The translations under genes were made by a program, and so were the position numbers. A stretch of DNA of 64,000 bases, from positions 496,001 to 560,000 of the forward strand of contig CAJZBQ010000040.1 in the NCBI GenBank assembly GCA_914767885.1, read 5' to 3'. The stretch comes from Blepharisma stoltei. Lineage: Eukaryota > Ciliophora > Heterotrichea > Heterotrichida > Blepharismidae. A model generated the notes under the pieces. The model made no database searches. It was not told the origin of the DNA and worked only from the letters and a program-made list of their open reading frames with translations. Each line of letters opens with the position of its first letter. The stretch's first letter is position 1. Of this stretch, positions 19,977-31,174 are shown one piece after another.

Positions 19977-22036
19977 TTATTGCTGATTGAGGGCAGTTTT
20001 TACTGTAGTAAAAATCTTTCGATAAAGCATCAAATTGCCTAAATGTCTTTCAAAAATCGCGACATGTAAACTTGGAAGAATTTCTAGAATCTCCACTTCA
20101 ATTTGAATGTTTGGTGGGAGCATGCTCTCGTAGAGGATCTTAAAGGTGCTTTCTTGGATTCGTTTCTTCACCTTTAATGTTGTCATAACATCATTGATTT
20201 TTTCTATTATTAATAAAGGATCTTTATCAGATAAAATATGTGTTGGCTCGAACTCTTCATTATCAAAGAGTTTATTTATTGAGGTGCCTGTGCAATAATT
20301 GATTATTTCAAACGCATTCATTACCCTTGGCCTGTCTTCTTGATTATCTATCATCATTTGAGAACTGTCCTTTGTATTTTCAGCTTCGTTATACAAACCT
20401 TCAGGCTCTCTGTAATTTTCTAGAAACCATGGATGCTTCTTGATCTTTGAGATCGAAATTCTAGTTCTAGGATCAGGATTCAAAATTTGCCTTACTCCCC
20501 ATCCTTGATCGAACGATTTTCATATCATACAAAATTTTATATATATAATAAAAATATATTAGTTATCAAAAGCTTGGGAAGATGCACATAATGAAGAAGT
20601 TGTTTTCAAAGACTTTGAGACGACAGAAAGCTTCGAAGTCAACCATTCGAAGTGATTTAGTTATCAACCTAGGCTTAAAAACCCAATAATCTAATAAAAT
20701 ACAGATTCTTTAAAAATTTTTAAAAAAAAATTAATTTAATAAGGAACAAATTAAAATTTATACAGTTTAAAAGGGGTAACTAATAAATCAAAATATTAAA
20801 AATTGGTATTTTTATAAAGTTAATTCAATTTTTTGCTGTAAAAATAATTATGAAATACTCTAACACTCTTATTTAAAAGTAAATAAAATAAAATATATAT
20901 ATATTTTTTATTCTATATATATAAATTTTTTTTTCCCAAAAAAATTGTTTTTAACCCCCATCCTTGATCGAACGACGGCGAGTCGTTCGATCAAGGATGG
21001 GGGGGAGTTAATAAATCTTGGGCAGATATGGAAATGTTTTTAGGCATCTCATAGTTGCAGCTCAGGATTTTTTCAATTAGCCTTGAAATAGAGTCATCTT
21101 CAAACGGTAAAGTGCCTGCTAGCATCGCGTATAAAATCACTCCACAAGACCAAATGTCTGAAAGATGGCCATCGTATCCTTGGTTTCCAAAAGTTTCTGG
21201 AGCAAGGTAATTTAGAGTGCCGCAGGTAGAATACATGAGCTCGATGTTGAATTTATCAAATTTAAAAAGACCTGATAAGCCAAAATCACTTATTTTTAAA
21301 ACGCCGTCTTTATCTAGAAGAACATTTTCCAACTTCAAATCTCTATGAGCGATATGTTGACACTCACAAAAAGCAACGGCAGAGATTATTTGCTGGAAAT
21401 AATTTCTGACCTGTGTTTCAGGAAGCGGTCCGCATTCTTTAATTTTATCAAAGAGTTCTCCACCAGTTACTAATTCTAGAACTAACCCCTTTTCGTGAGT
21501 GAGCAAACATTAGGAAAATTGTAATTTTTGGGGAAAATCCCACACTGTCCAGCGAGCAAAAATTTTTTATTAAAAAAATTTTATAGATGCGTGATAGCTA
21601 TTATAATTAAATCTCTAGCTAATTCTGTTTAATTTTAAACAGCGCTATAAAGCATAAATTTTACAAATTGAATTGATATTTGCTTAAAATTATTTCTAAA
21701 TGGAATATTTTTTTAAAAAATTAACCTCCTTCGTTAGCGAATAAACTGTTTTTCGCTCGCAGAAGGAGAGAGTAAGTAAATTTTTGAATGAGATGATAAA
21801 ACTTCATACAACTTGACGATGTTTGGGTGCCTAATATGCTTCATTATATGAATTTCTTGCCTTAGGTTTTCAATAAGATTCTCTTGCTTAATCCTGGCTT
21901 TGTCTAAAATTTTTATGGCAAATTTTTCACCACTTTCAATGTGTACTCCCATGCGAACCCTAAATTAATGTTACTTTCCATAGCTTCCTTCGCCCAAGAC
22001 ACTGCCTAATTCATAGTTGCCAACTCTTTTCATCAT
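19977..22036 (-). CDS. CIPK/SnRK3-like Ser/Thr kinase with NAF motif
   Basis: Removing a 15-nt intron (21960-21974) and two MITEs (21486-21775, 20495-21010) leaves 1239 nt, 412 aa. The protein starts MMKRVGNYELGSVLGEGSYGKV. The kinase domain has the FAIK lysine, HPNIVKLYEVL, KIYLVLELVTGGELF (across the first MITE), HRDLKLEN, DFGLSG and CGTLNYLAPE. After QDLLRQILNPDPRTR (across the second MITE) comes MNAFEIINYCTGTSINKLF, which matches the NAF/FISL motif of plant CBL-interacting kinases. The C-terminal ~110 aa would be the PPI/KA1-like part. Such kinases couple calcium sensors of the CBL type to ion and stress responses. Stop TAA. Confidence 0.92.
20495..21010 (+). mobile_element. Family-B MITE (516 bp) in the CIPK-like gene
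   Basis: TTA duplication (20492-20494 and 21008-21010). Terminal CTCCCC, then ATCCTTGATCGAACGATTTT at the left. The right end is a head-to-head pair around ACGGCGAGT. It shares its core with the other family-B copies. Excision joins SAQDLL to RQILNPDP. Confidence 0.95.
21486..21775 (+). mobile_element. Diverged family-A MITE (290 bp) in the CIPK-like gene
   Basis: TAA duplication (21483-21485 and 21773-21775). Left outer motif TTCGTGAGTGAGCAAA; right pair CTTCGTTAGCGAATAAACTG and TTTTTCGCTCGCAGAAGG. The core retains AATTCTGTTTAATTTTAAAC. Clearly older than the near-identical copies elsewhere. Excision gives KIYLVLELVTGG. Confidence 0.9.
21960..21974 (-). other. 15-nt spliceosomal intron
   Basis: GTAACATTAATTTAG on the coding strand. 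Splicing joins GEGSYGK to VRMGVHIESGEKFAIK, the Gly-rich loop of the kinase. Without it the frame breaks. Confidence 0.93.
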
Positions 22037-22378
22037 TATTTTAATTTCTAATAAAAAACTTCATATTCACTATTTAGTTTTCTAATCTTTTGCAACATTA
22101 TATTATCTTTTTTATCCATCATACCCTATTTCTTTATCTTTATACACACGCATAATTTAATAATTTGCAGGCTGATGCCTGAAATAGATCTTATATCTTT
22201 AAATTTATTATAGATTATTTTATCTTGCATATTTTTAGTCATTTTGAGCTGAGATATTTTTAGCAGTTATATTTCCAAAAAATAAAGGAAATTTTTCCAA
22301 TTAATACACATAATTAATTAAAAGCGATTTTATATCCTTTTGCACCAATATTTCTTATTAATTGTCTATTTAGATTAA

Positions 22379-24431
22379 ATGAGAAATAAAGAGAAAACAC
22401 ATTCACTTTTGCGGCACACCAGCGTCCCTACGATTTCTACTTCACATCTTTCAATGACCCAAAGATCTCCTGATAAATCTTCTTCCCCAGGACTTCCAAT
22501 TCTGAAAAAGCAAGGCTCCTTAAGAAAGCAAAGCTCTATTAAAAAACATGTAAGAATATTTTCCTTGGGTAACGATTATAACGGACTACTTGACACTGAC
22601 CGAAAATCCTTTTTAGAAGAATTAACAGAAAGATATAGAGACGGTTTCACCAATGAATTTAAAAAGAAGAACCAGTTTTTTCTGTTCAGTGAAATAAAGG
22701 CGACAACTGGAACCATTCCAGAGTCAAGAGTATCTGGGACAATGGCTTATGTGAACAGTTTTTTGTATCTGTATGGAGGGCAAAGTGTGGATTATGGGCA
22801 CTGCATGAAAATTCTTGATTTTCGAAAGCTTAAATGAGACCATATTTCATATGAAAGGTCTATTGAAAGTCCTGGATTTAGAATGGGACATACATGTTTA
22901 GAATATAAAAATTCTTTGATTTTATATGGAGGAAGATCAAAATATAATGTTGTTTTAAACCTGAGAGAATGCTCTCATTACATTTACAAATTCGATACTG
23001 GAAAATTATCATGGGAAGCCATAATTCCTGAAGGAAATGTCAAAGATGGAAGAAGGAATCATGGTGCAGGAATCTTAGGACATACGATGATTATATATGG
23101 AGGAATCGATAGCCATGGCAGAATTTTATCTTCAATTCACTGCTTGGATCTAGTAGCTTTTAAATGGTTTAATATAGAAATAGAGACAACTCATGTTACG
23201 CCTGGCCATCGCCACTCATTTAGTTTCACACCTGTATTTTCCTCTGATATCTTAAAAAATCCTCATTTTGAGATATATGATATTCCTTATTCGACAAGTG
23301 ACATTATCCCTAAAAAGAAATCAGGCTTTTATATTTTTGGAGGGGCAACACTTGCTGAGTCGCCATCAAACGATCTATATTGTCTAAAAGTTAAAAAGAG
23401 ATTAAAACAAGCCAGCTTTAAATGAGTAAAACTTGAAACAACAGGACAAAGCCCATCTGCAAGATCAAACCATTGCTCAGTCTTTTCAGGAACTCATTTA
23501 TATCTGATTGGAGGAAGAAATGATACTTTGCAAGTAAGTGAAAAAATCGAAATTTATGCGCTTGATATTTTAGAATTGCGCTGAGAAAACGTAAGTATTC
23601 AAGGAAATTCTCCAACTAATAGATGGGGAGCTTCTGCAATAGCTATTGGGACAAAAATTTTGATTTTAGGAGGGATGACAATAGGTCGATACTGTAACTC
23701 TGATTTATATATGATAGAAACCGACCAAGATTATGTAGGAGAAGTCATAAACTCTTATCATGAAGATGAAGAGCCTAACTCCCCCCATTCCTTGATCGAA
23801 CGATTGACTGTAAAAATTCCTAAAAATTGGGAAAATTAACCTCCATCCTTGATCGAACGATTTTCATATCATGCAAATTTTTATATATATAAAAATATAT
23901 TAGTTATCAAAAGCTTAGAAAGATGTGCCTAATGAAGTTGTTTTTAGAGCTTTGAGACTACAGAAAGCTGCGGAATCAACCATCCGAAGTGATTTAGTCA
24001 TCAGCCTAGGCCTAAAAACTCAATAATCTAAAAAATAGAGATTCTTTAAAAATTTAAAAAAAAAATTTAGTTCAATAAGGAACAAATTAAAATTTATGCA
24101 GTTTAAAAGGGTAACTAAGAAATCAAAATATTAAAAAAATTGGTATTTTATGAAATTAATTCATTTTTGCTGTAAAAATAATTATTAAATACTCTTAACC
24201 CTCTTATTTAAAAGTAAATAAAATATATATATATATATTTTATTTTATATATAATTTTTTTTTCCCAAAAAAATTGTTTTTTGACCCCTGTCCTTCGATC
24301 AAGGATGGGGGGATAAGAAAAAAATTAAAGAGCCAATTATCTCTAATAAAAACATAAGAAGCATGGAGCGGCTTTCCAATAACTTGAAAAATATATTAGC
24401 AGCAAGACTTTTAGCAAATAAAGATACGTAA
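22379..24431 (+). CDS. Kelch-repeat protein
   Basis: One family-B MITE (23778-24315) removed leaves 1515 nt, 504 aa. A Ser/Lys-rich N-terminal ~70 aa precedes Kelch blades marked by LYGG/IYGG/FGG/IGG/LGG turns (YLYGGQ, ILYGGR, IIYGGI, FIFGGA, YLIGGR, LILGGM). In-frame TGA encodes Trp in LKWDHISYERS, SFKWVKLE and LRWENVS, each at the conserved blade Trp, which is strong evidence for the reassigned codon. The MITE lies near the C-terminus, in HEDEEP joined to KKKIKEPIIS. Kelch propellers mediate protein binding; the partner is unknown. It diverges from the CIPK-like gene across ~340 bp of AT-rich DNA. Confidence 0.93.
23778..24315 (+). mobile_element. Family-B MITE (538 bp) in the Kelch gene
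   Basis: TAA duplication (23776-23778 and 24314-24316). The left end shows the full double-motif form: CATTCCTTGATCGAACGATT, a spacer containing AAAAATTCCTAAAAATTGGG, then the inner CATCCTTGATCGAACGA. The right end is shortened (CCTGTCCTTCGATCAAGG), having lost part of the hairpin. Confidence 0.93.
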
Positions 24432-24569
24432 ATTAATTATGCTTCACGTCACTTGCATGTCTATTTCAATGCATAGATTTTCTGCAGTAGTCCTAGATTT
24501 ATGAAAGGGTCCGATATATTCGCAAATAAAAGCGAATTAAGATCAAAATAATAATTAAATTCAATTATA

Positions 24570-25364
24570 TTAACTGAGTATAATAATAGCTGATATTAAA
24601 GCACCGTCTAAAATAAATCCATTGTTACTATAAGTGGTAGAACTTCCAGAAACTGCTTCAGATTGAGCTTCATAAATGATTTGTTCAAAAATATTAATGG
24701 AGAAGCAATTAAGAGAGTTAATGAGAACTATAAAGGCATCTACATAGTAAAGATAATACATAAGCTTGGTGTACTCTTTATTGCAGGCAGCATCTATTGC
24801 ATCTGCTGCAATAGTATCACCAAGCTGCAAAGTGCAATATTGTCTTCCCACTGTAGAGCACACACAACTTCCATATGTTCCATCTAATAATAAGCAATCT
24901 TGATCAGATGAGCATTCTTTGAGATGTTCCCCTGATGCAAGTTTTTTCTTAGCATAAGAATCTTTATTAGTGCATATTTCTTCAGCAGTTTCATTAATAT
25001 TTTGCGTTGTATAAGGTACAGTGTATTGCTTGCAGGCTATGTAATTAGCTGCTCCAGATGTAGAGTTCCAAGATGAAGATGATGCTAGAACTCTTCTAGT
25101 TGTATTTGCATAAATTTCAGGCAAAGATATATCTGAGCTTGAGGAAGATGTGCTTACTTCGCTTTCATGCTCATGCCAAGTGCTTATTAAGTCACTATAC
25201 TTGCAAAAAGTCATCATGGTATTGCACGGATATTGATTAATAAAAATCTGTGATTTGGACATTACAAATTTTGCGCAGTCAGTCGAGTCATCTGAAAAAT
25301 AAGTGCATTGGAAAGTAGGGCATGCGGACTGAGTGCTACTCACAAGAAGGAGGATCCATAGCAT
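24570..25364 (-). CDS. Secreted Cys-rich surface protein (putative GPI or TM anchor)
   Basis: 264-aa uninterrupted frame. Starts with a signal peptide (MLWILLLVSSTQSACP). About 17 cysteines are spread over the ectodomain, with a Ser-rich stretch at residues ~71-80 and N-glycosylation sequons (for example ANTT, INET). The last ~15 residues are hydrophobic after NGFILDG, as expected for a GPI-anchor signal or a short TM segment. It resembles ciliate Cys-rich surface proteins in general layout; no specific family is assigned. Stop at the low-coordinate end. Confidence 0.7.
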   Translation of the reverse strand: MLWILLLVSSTQSACPTFQCTYFSDDSTDCAKFVMSKSQIFINQYPCNTMMTFCKYSDLISTWHEHESEVSTSSSSSDISLPEIYANTTRRVLASSSSWNSTSGAANYIACKQYTVPYTTQNINETAEEICTNKDSYAKKKLASGEHLKECSSDQDCLLLDGTYGSCVCSTVGRQYCTLQLGDTIAADAIDAACNKEYTKLMYYLYYVDAFIVLINSLNCFSINIFEQIIYEAQSEAVSGSSTTYSNNGFILDGALISAIIILS

Positions 25365-25399
25365 TTTTATTTAAAACGAAAATTTAATAAAAAATTAAA

Positions 25400-28300
25400 T
25401 TATTGCAGTTTGCTTGCAACTAAGAATTTATTCAAATCTTTTATGGACACATTCCCATTGTCTGAGTTATTTCTTTTGTGCTTTTTTAAATATTCTAAGT
25501 AGTTTTTTGAGAAAATCGGATTCGAGCATTGCAGCCCTTTGTGCAATACACAACTCTTTTTATCGTCTTTACAATTTCCGTTAGGTATAGGATGCTTTGT
25601 TTTTAATTCTACAATAGGACAGAGATCAAATCCTATCTTTTTCCCCTTCAAAGGGGTAACAATTTTTTGCACATTTGTTTGTGATAAATATGGATCAGCT
25701 GGCATTGTCGGCTTTCTGCTAAGTGACACTAAGCTTGCTCTCTTGCTCTGGTAGCTTTTTTTATGATTTTGCACTTTTGAGCATGCAATTAAATTAGGAG
25801 TGAAAGATATGAATTTTGTGTGGAAGACCTGTGAAGTGCGTCTATCTGTGTGCATACTATTTACAAGTGTTTCAGATTTTTTACATTCTCCAGTTTCATC
25901 TGCAAGTTCTGCAGTGTGAATGTATCGATCAGTTTCACTATAAAAAATATCATCATCAATTTGTTTGATTTCATTTTCTGGCTCTTGGATAGTGATTTCA
26001 TGCTCTTTATAGTTTTCTTGGACAAAGTATAACTCTTCTTGTATAGCATTGTATGAGATGCCAGCTAGTGCTAAATCTTTGCTGTGGATAGGGGTTTCAT
26101 CAGAGCGCTTGTCTTTTTTACAAGATTCTTTATAGTCATTTATTCATTCAGTTGTTAGGTGAAGGTTTCTATTAAGAGTGGAAGTATTTACAAAAATTAA
26201 GCAGCTCTTTGCAAGGTCTTTTCCGATTTTGCTGAAATCTGCAAGAGTGAAATAAGGGTTATTGGGGCCTTCAGGGCCAAAGAAGCTGCATTCCATAGTA
26301 TAGCTGTTTATAATCCCTAGCTGCTTAAATAAAACAATTCTTGCGGTTGATTCTTTCTGCTTTTCCAAGCGGTAATGTGTGTTTTTATATGAAAATTTCG
26401 AATTTGCTTTAGCCATGAATACAGGAGTAAGCATTGCTGTAAGTTTTTTTGTTTTGTCACATTTCGGCGTAGTGCAGCATCCATACATAAAAACGTTCTT
26501 TTTCTTTGCATGGGCATGCAAATCACAGTACAATGCAACGTCATTTGCTTCTTTCATTTTTACAATTAACTCTTTTGCATAATAAATAGTAGGGTGCAAA
26601 ATTTTATTTGGCTTTATTCATCTCCTATTTAAATCAACCCCTAATAATGAGCATCTTGTGTTCCCATGTATGACCCCATCAGGATTCAGCATAGGTATAG
26701 TACCCCCCCCCCCTCGTTTGTCGCATTTTCTAGTTTTTTACCATTTGTCGCATTTTCTAGTTTTTTTTTATAAGAAAAAAAAAAATTTTCAGGACCTCAT
26801 TTGTCGCATTTTCTAGTTTTTTTTTTAAGCCAAAAAAAAATCGGTTCAGGACCTCGCTTGTCGCATTTTCTAGTTTTTTTTTTCTCTCTATAAATTCCTA
26901 AAATTAAAATTCGTCAAGGGATCAGTTAGTGAAATTTCATCATTTCTTCCTTCAAAATCCTTGCTCCCATTCCTCAATCCCCACAGCTTGCTTCCCATTA
27001 CCTGCTCCCATTGCTTAAGCCTCACCACTTGCCATTCACCATTCTTATTCCCCTATCTTCATGCCTATTTCCTTATTTGATAGCTTAATTTCTAGTCTTC
27101 CATATTAATTAATGGAGTTGCGCGAAATTGAGGACCAGCCGATAAAAATCCCGGCAATGATTCAAAGCATGGCCTATGGAGAGAGGCTCAATGTAAAGCA
27201 GATCCAAGAGCGTCTTGCTGCTTGTGGCAAGGACATGAGCCTGACGACGATCAGGCACTACACCAACAAGTTCAATCCTGAAGAGCACACTTTAGAGCTC
27301 AGGCGGAAGCTTGTGGACCATGGACTATCGCCTCCTCCTAAGAAAATCAAGTGGAATGATGGAGAGAGCATAGTCAAGAGGATCATTGACGTAGGTTTCT
27401 TTAAAAACGAAGAACTTGCGACAATCTTGGGGACTTCTAAACGGACTATTGAGCGAATTGCTGCAGAGAATACTGAGAGTGAATCTGACGAAGCGGCTGG
27501 AAGAGAAGAGGCACTATCCAGATCTCCCCTAAAGCATCGATGAAGACTTTGCTGAGGTCATTAAGGAATGTGAGAAGGATACAGGCTTTGTCAGCAAGGC
27601 AAGTTTGAGGCCCAATTCAAAAGAAAGACAGTTGAGATCAGCGAAGAACAGCTAGGAAAAGAGCTGAAGAAGAAGAGGGATATGTCTATAGGAAGAAGAG
27701 GGTTGTTCTACAGCTAACTGAAGCTCATAAAGAGCAGAGAATGTCCTGGGCTAGGTCTTTGATTGACTCAGATATCGCTTCATGGATCTTCAGTGATGAG
27801 TGCTATGTGCATCTCTTTCGTAACTCTAATTTGTGCAAAGAAGGGATAAACGCAACGATTGAAGAGCCTATCAATTGAAAAACCTCAATTATGATCTGGG
27901 GAGGAATTTTCTATCGTTTTTGGCAAAATGCTCTTCATAAAGAAGGAGAAGTATGCAATCAATGCCCAGGTCTATATCAGAGACATTCTCCAGGACTATA
28001 TTGAGCCTTTAGATGGAGACTACACCTTCGTTCAGGATGGGGCAACAGCCCATACTGCAAGGCAGACTATGGAATATTTCAGAGAAAACGGGATTGATGT
28101 GAAGACTCAATCGCCGAAGAGCCCAGATCTCAATCCAATTGAGATGATCTGGGCCAATTTGAAGAGGAAAGTGAGAGAAAAGAAGGCCTGACAGCAAAGC
28201 CAGACTAATTGCTGCCATTCAGGAGTCATGGGACGAAATTTCTTTTGAGGAAGTGCAAAATTCCATTCTTAAAGGTGAAAAATGAAAGAGCAAGGCAGGT

Positions 28301-30102
28301 CATTGAAGCGCAAGGAGAATGGAGTTAATAAGCTAATTTAATCTATTCTCTAAAAAGGGGAGAGTAAAGTGGGAAGGACTGGGAAGGACTGGGAAGGACT
28401 GGGAAGGACTGGGAAGGACTGGGAAGGACTGGGAAGGACTGGGAAGGACTGGGAAGGACTGGGAAGGACTGGGAAGGACTGGGAAGGACTGGGAAGGACT
28501 GGGAAGGACTGGGAAGGACTGGGAAGGACTGGGAAGGACTGGGAAGGACTGGGAAGGACTGGGAAGGACTGGGAAGGACTGGGAAGGGACTGGGAAGGAC
28601 TGGGAAGGACTGGGAAGGACTGGGAAGGGACTGGGAAGGACTGGGAAGGACTGGGAAGGACTGGGAAGGACTGGGAAGGACTCGGGCCTGCTAACCCTCT
28701 GCAGGCAAATGTAAGGTAAACTCCTCTATAATTACTCAATTAAATTAATCAGAAACTATTTTTTAAAAAAACTAAGATTTGCGACATCAAAAAAAAATTA
28801 AAAAAACTAGAAATTGCGACAAATGTATTTGCACTAGAAAATGCGACAAACGAGGTCCTGTAAAATTTTTTTTTTTCCTTAAAAAAAAACTAGAAAATGC
28901 GACAAACGAGGGGGGGGGTACTATATAATGCAGAAAATAAATTCTTTTCTTAACAGCTTTGCATCTTTAGAATTTCCAAGTAAAAATTTGACCAGACCCT
29001 GCATGATATACGAAGAAGGAGATTCTCCAGGATGAACTCTTGCTGTAATAAAAACTCCTTTCTTGCCAGAATGCTCATTTTCTTTCTTTTTCTTCTTGTT
29101 TATATCATAACTGGCCACTTTATTAGTAATCGTAATCATTTCACAGGAATTTCCTCCAATAGTTTCAGCTAATTTTTCAACTCGAGCAATTTTTGTGTTT
29201 TTTTTCTTAATTTCGCTCAAAAAATTAGATAGGTCTGTATACGTATAAGGAAATGAATACGCAAATTTTACTGTGTCCTTTTCATATGAAAAATGATATG
29301 TAAAAGAATAAGTAAAATACTCACAGTCACTGCTTTCTTGACTTAAAAATTCTTTAAAATTTACAGTATTTTGGAATGATATATCTCACCCTTTTCGTCG
29401 TCAGGTTTTACCTTTTTCTAATAAAGATTTTGTGGAGAGAATTACAGGTTGCATACCATCAGCTAGCAGTTTATCAAATTTTACAAAATTGATGATGTGG
29501 AATCTAACTGTGATAGGATTCTGATTTTTACATAAAAAATAAAATCAGTGTTTATAATTAGCTGCTCTTGTGTCAGGTCTTATGATGAGCACGTATTCAC
29601 GTTCATCTACACGGATTGCCTTTTGAAGATTTCCGCTTTCAAAAATACTGTCAAATTTTAGTAAATTGCTATCATTATCTGAATTTGCTTTTTTTGAGGT
29701 ATATTGAGGAAAAGGATTACTGATTAACTCATAGTATCTTCAATTGTCGCTTTTTGGTCCTTTCTCTATCTCAGCCTTAGTCTCCTCATCAACTATCCCA
29801 GCATTTTTCTTAAATTTTGGAATAATTTCTTGAATTTCATACACAATTTGGTTTACCTTTATAGCTTTATTCTCATCGCTCTTGTCATTTGTATTTTCAT
29901 TCCGGTGTAAAGTTTCTCTAGAATTTTTACTACAAAAAGACTGTTTTAGCTCAATGTCCGACTCTATGTCGCTTTTTTCTAATACTTTATAAGTCAGGTC
30001 ACATTTTTGTGATTTCAGTTTTATCTTTATTTGTTTGTCTGTAAGTGCCTTCAGACTGTGCCCTGGAGATAGACTTTTTGCATCTCCACTTCTTTGTTCC
30101 AT
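25400..30102 (-). CDS. Cytosolic carboxypeptidase (CCP/AGBL-like, M14), split by a transposon
   Basis: CCPs remove glutamates from tubulin and other proteins. Removing one 2228-bp element leaves 2475 nt, 824 aa. Residues ~1-125 are low-complexity and Lys-rich. A CCP N-terminal beta-domain follows (NPFPQYT... to [15 protein letters not shown]). The peptidase domain has [10 protein letters not shown] (zinc His and Glu, ~360), NPDGV and [21 protein letters not shown] (zinc His, ~450; the usual Gly is Ala) and YTMECSFFG (catalytic Glu, ~528). The ~250-aa tail is not conserved. The transposon sits exactly in [14 protein letters not shown]-excision is precise. TGA encodes Trp in SDNWRYYE, NRRWIKP and TEWINDY. 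Confidence 0.95.
27112..28260 (+). pseudogene. Tc1/mariner DD34E transposase, frameshifted
   Basis: The N-terminal part (27112-27543) has helix-turn-helix character ([20 protein letters not shown], then [20 protein letters not shown]). In shifting frames follow [20 protein letters not shown] (first Asp), [25 protein letters not shown] (second Asp) and [20 protein letters not shown] (Glu). I count 34 residues between the second Asp and the Glu, the Tc1-type DD34E spacing. At least two frameshifts (after 27543 and between 27900 and 27930), plus another near 28190, make this copy non-functional. One TGA (INWKTSIM) fits Trp, so it evolved under this genetic code. Confidence 0.9.
28371..28682. repeat. 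10-bp tandem repeat (GGGAAGGACT)n, ~31 copies
   Basis: A nearly perfect array of GGGAAGGACT lies inside the transposon, between the transposase relic and the right terminal repeats. Two units have an extra G (11 bp). Such homogeneity implies recent expansion or gene-conversion-like turnover. Confidence 0.97.
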
Positions 30103-30343
30103 TTTGTATCACAGATAATGAAAGAAAAAATTATATTGTAATAAATTCAGTAGATATGCAATTGCAATTTAGGGAAGATGTCTGATACTTTATATAAATG
30201 CATTTTATTTTTTGTTTTTTTTTTAGTTTCTATACTAATAAGAAAAAATAGTTTCTGGTACAACTTTCAAGGAAAAAATCTTTATTTCATATTACCGATA
30301 AATATGAAGATTTCTTCTTGTATGGGGCATCAATTAAATTTAA

Positions 30344-31099
30344 ATGTATAGGTCAAATACTTTTGATCCATGGAAGGAAAATATTCAAGAATTCAACAGA
30401 AGAAGCACCTTTGAAGAAATTTCTCATTATTTATCAGATTTATCAGCAGGACATCCAGACCCTTTGTCAGTTTATCTCCCATATTTAAACGATACAAAAT
30501 TCAAACACTCTTCTCCTCTTTTAATTCAAACCCTCCATCACTTTGCAAAATCTCCAGTGTACTCAAATGATCCGCGATATCTGAATTTATGAGTGATTTA
30601 TGCAGAAAACTGCCAAGATCCTCTATTGATTTATGAAGAAATGCTGCAGAAAAACATTGGGTTGGCATTTGCAATGATATATGTCGCTATTGCTGAAATT
30701 TATGAAGCAAGAAGACAATATATACAAGCAGAGCACGCTTATTTGCTGGGGGTATTCAGACAGGCTGAACCATTGATAAAATTAAAAAAACTTTATAACG
30801 ATTTCCTTCACAGGACTTCTGGCCCAAGAGCGTTTGAAAAGTACTCAGACGAGGTTTCAGTCGAAGAAGCAAAGGCTTTGCTTAGCTTGAGATTTCAAGC
30901 ACATGAAATTGAAGACCGACACGAGTTTCCTCTATGCCAGAGTCCTGCAAGAGTTATAGGTCAGAGTACTATGCATTTATCAGCTTGCAAGAAAACTCCT
31001 ACAATAGAAGGAATATACCAGAGCCCTCACATTTCGAATGTAATATTTAATACAAGTCCTTACGAAATCAGAGGGCGAAGACCTTTTACACAATTATAA
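30344..31099 (+). CDS. Mad3/BubR1-like spindle checkpoint protein with KEN box
   Basis: 251 aa with one in-frame TGA read as Trp (DPRYLNLWVIYAENCQDP), which falls at the invariant Trp of the Mad3/BUB1 N-terminal domain. Further hallmarks are KNIGLAFAMIYVAIAEIYEA and AYLLGVFRQAEPLIKLKKLY. Lys11-Glu12-Asn13 (DPWKENIQEF) forms a KEN box just before the TPR-like domain, where Mad3 and BubR1 carry the motif that blocks APC/C-Cdc20. There is no kinase domain, so it is Mad3-like rather than Bub1. The ~80-aa tail is unconserved. Starts 242 bp from the divergent CCP gene. Stop TAA. Confidence 0.92.
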
Positions 31100-31174
31100 T
31101 TTAATATTTAAGGTTAGTAAAACCAGAAAATGATAAATTATTAATTGCAAGATAATTGCTAGAAAAGTCTTAAG

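Larger units (their letters stand above)
26698..28925 (+). mobile_element. Degenerate Tc1/mariner transposon (2.2 kb) acting as an IES
   Basis: Inserted at TA (26696-26697; second copy 28924-28925). Termini are TAGTACCCCC... and its complement. Inside the left end are four direct copies of TTGTCGCATTTTCTAG (26718-26874), and the right end has two intact inverted copies and one imperfect copy, probable transposase sites. A broken plus-strand transposase gene and a 10-bp satellite fill the interior. Excision restores the host CCP protein perfectly. Confidence 0.95.

Noticed and set aside
28350-28739. Long frames on both strands over the GGGAAGGACT array (a Ser/Pro-rich repeat protein on one strand, a Gly/Lys/Trp-rich one on the other).
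   Set aside because: They are direct translations of a 10-bp satellite, which is open in several frames by its nature.
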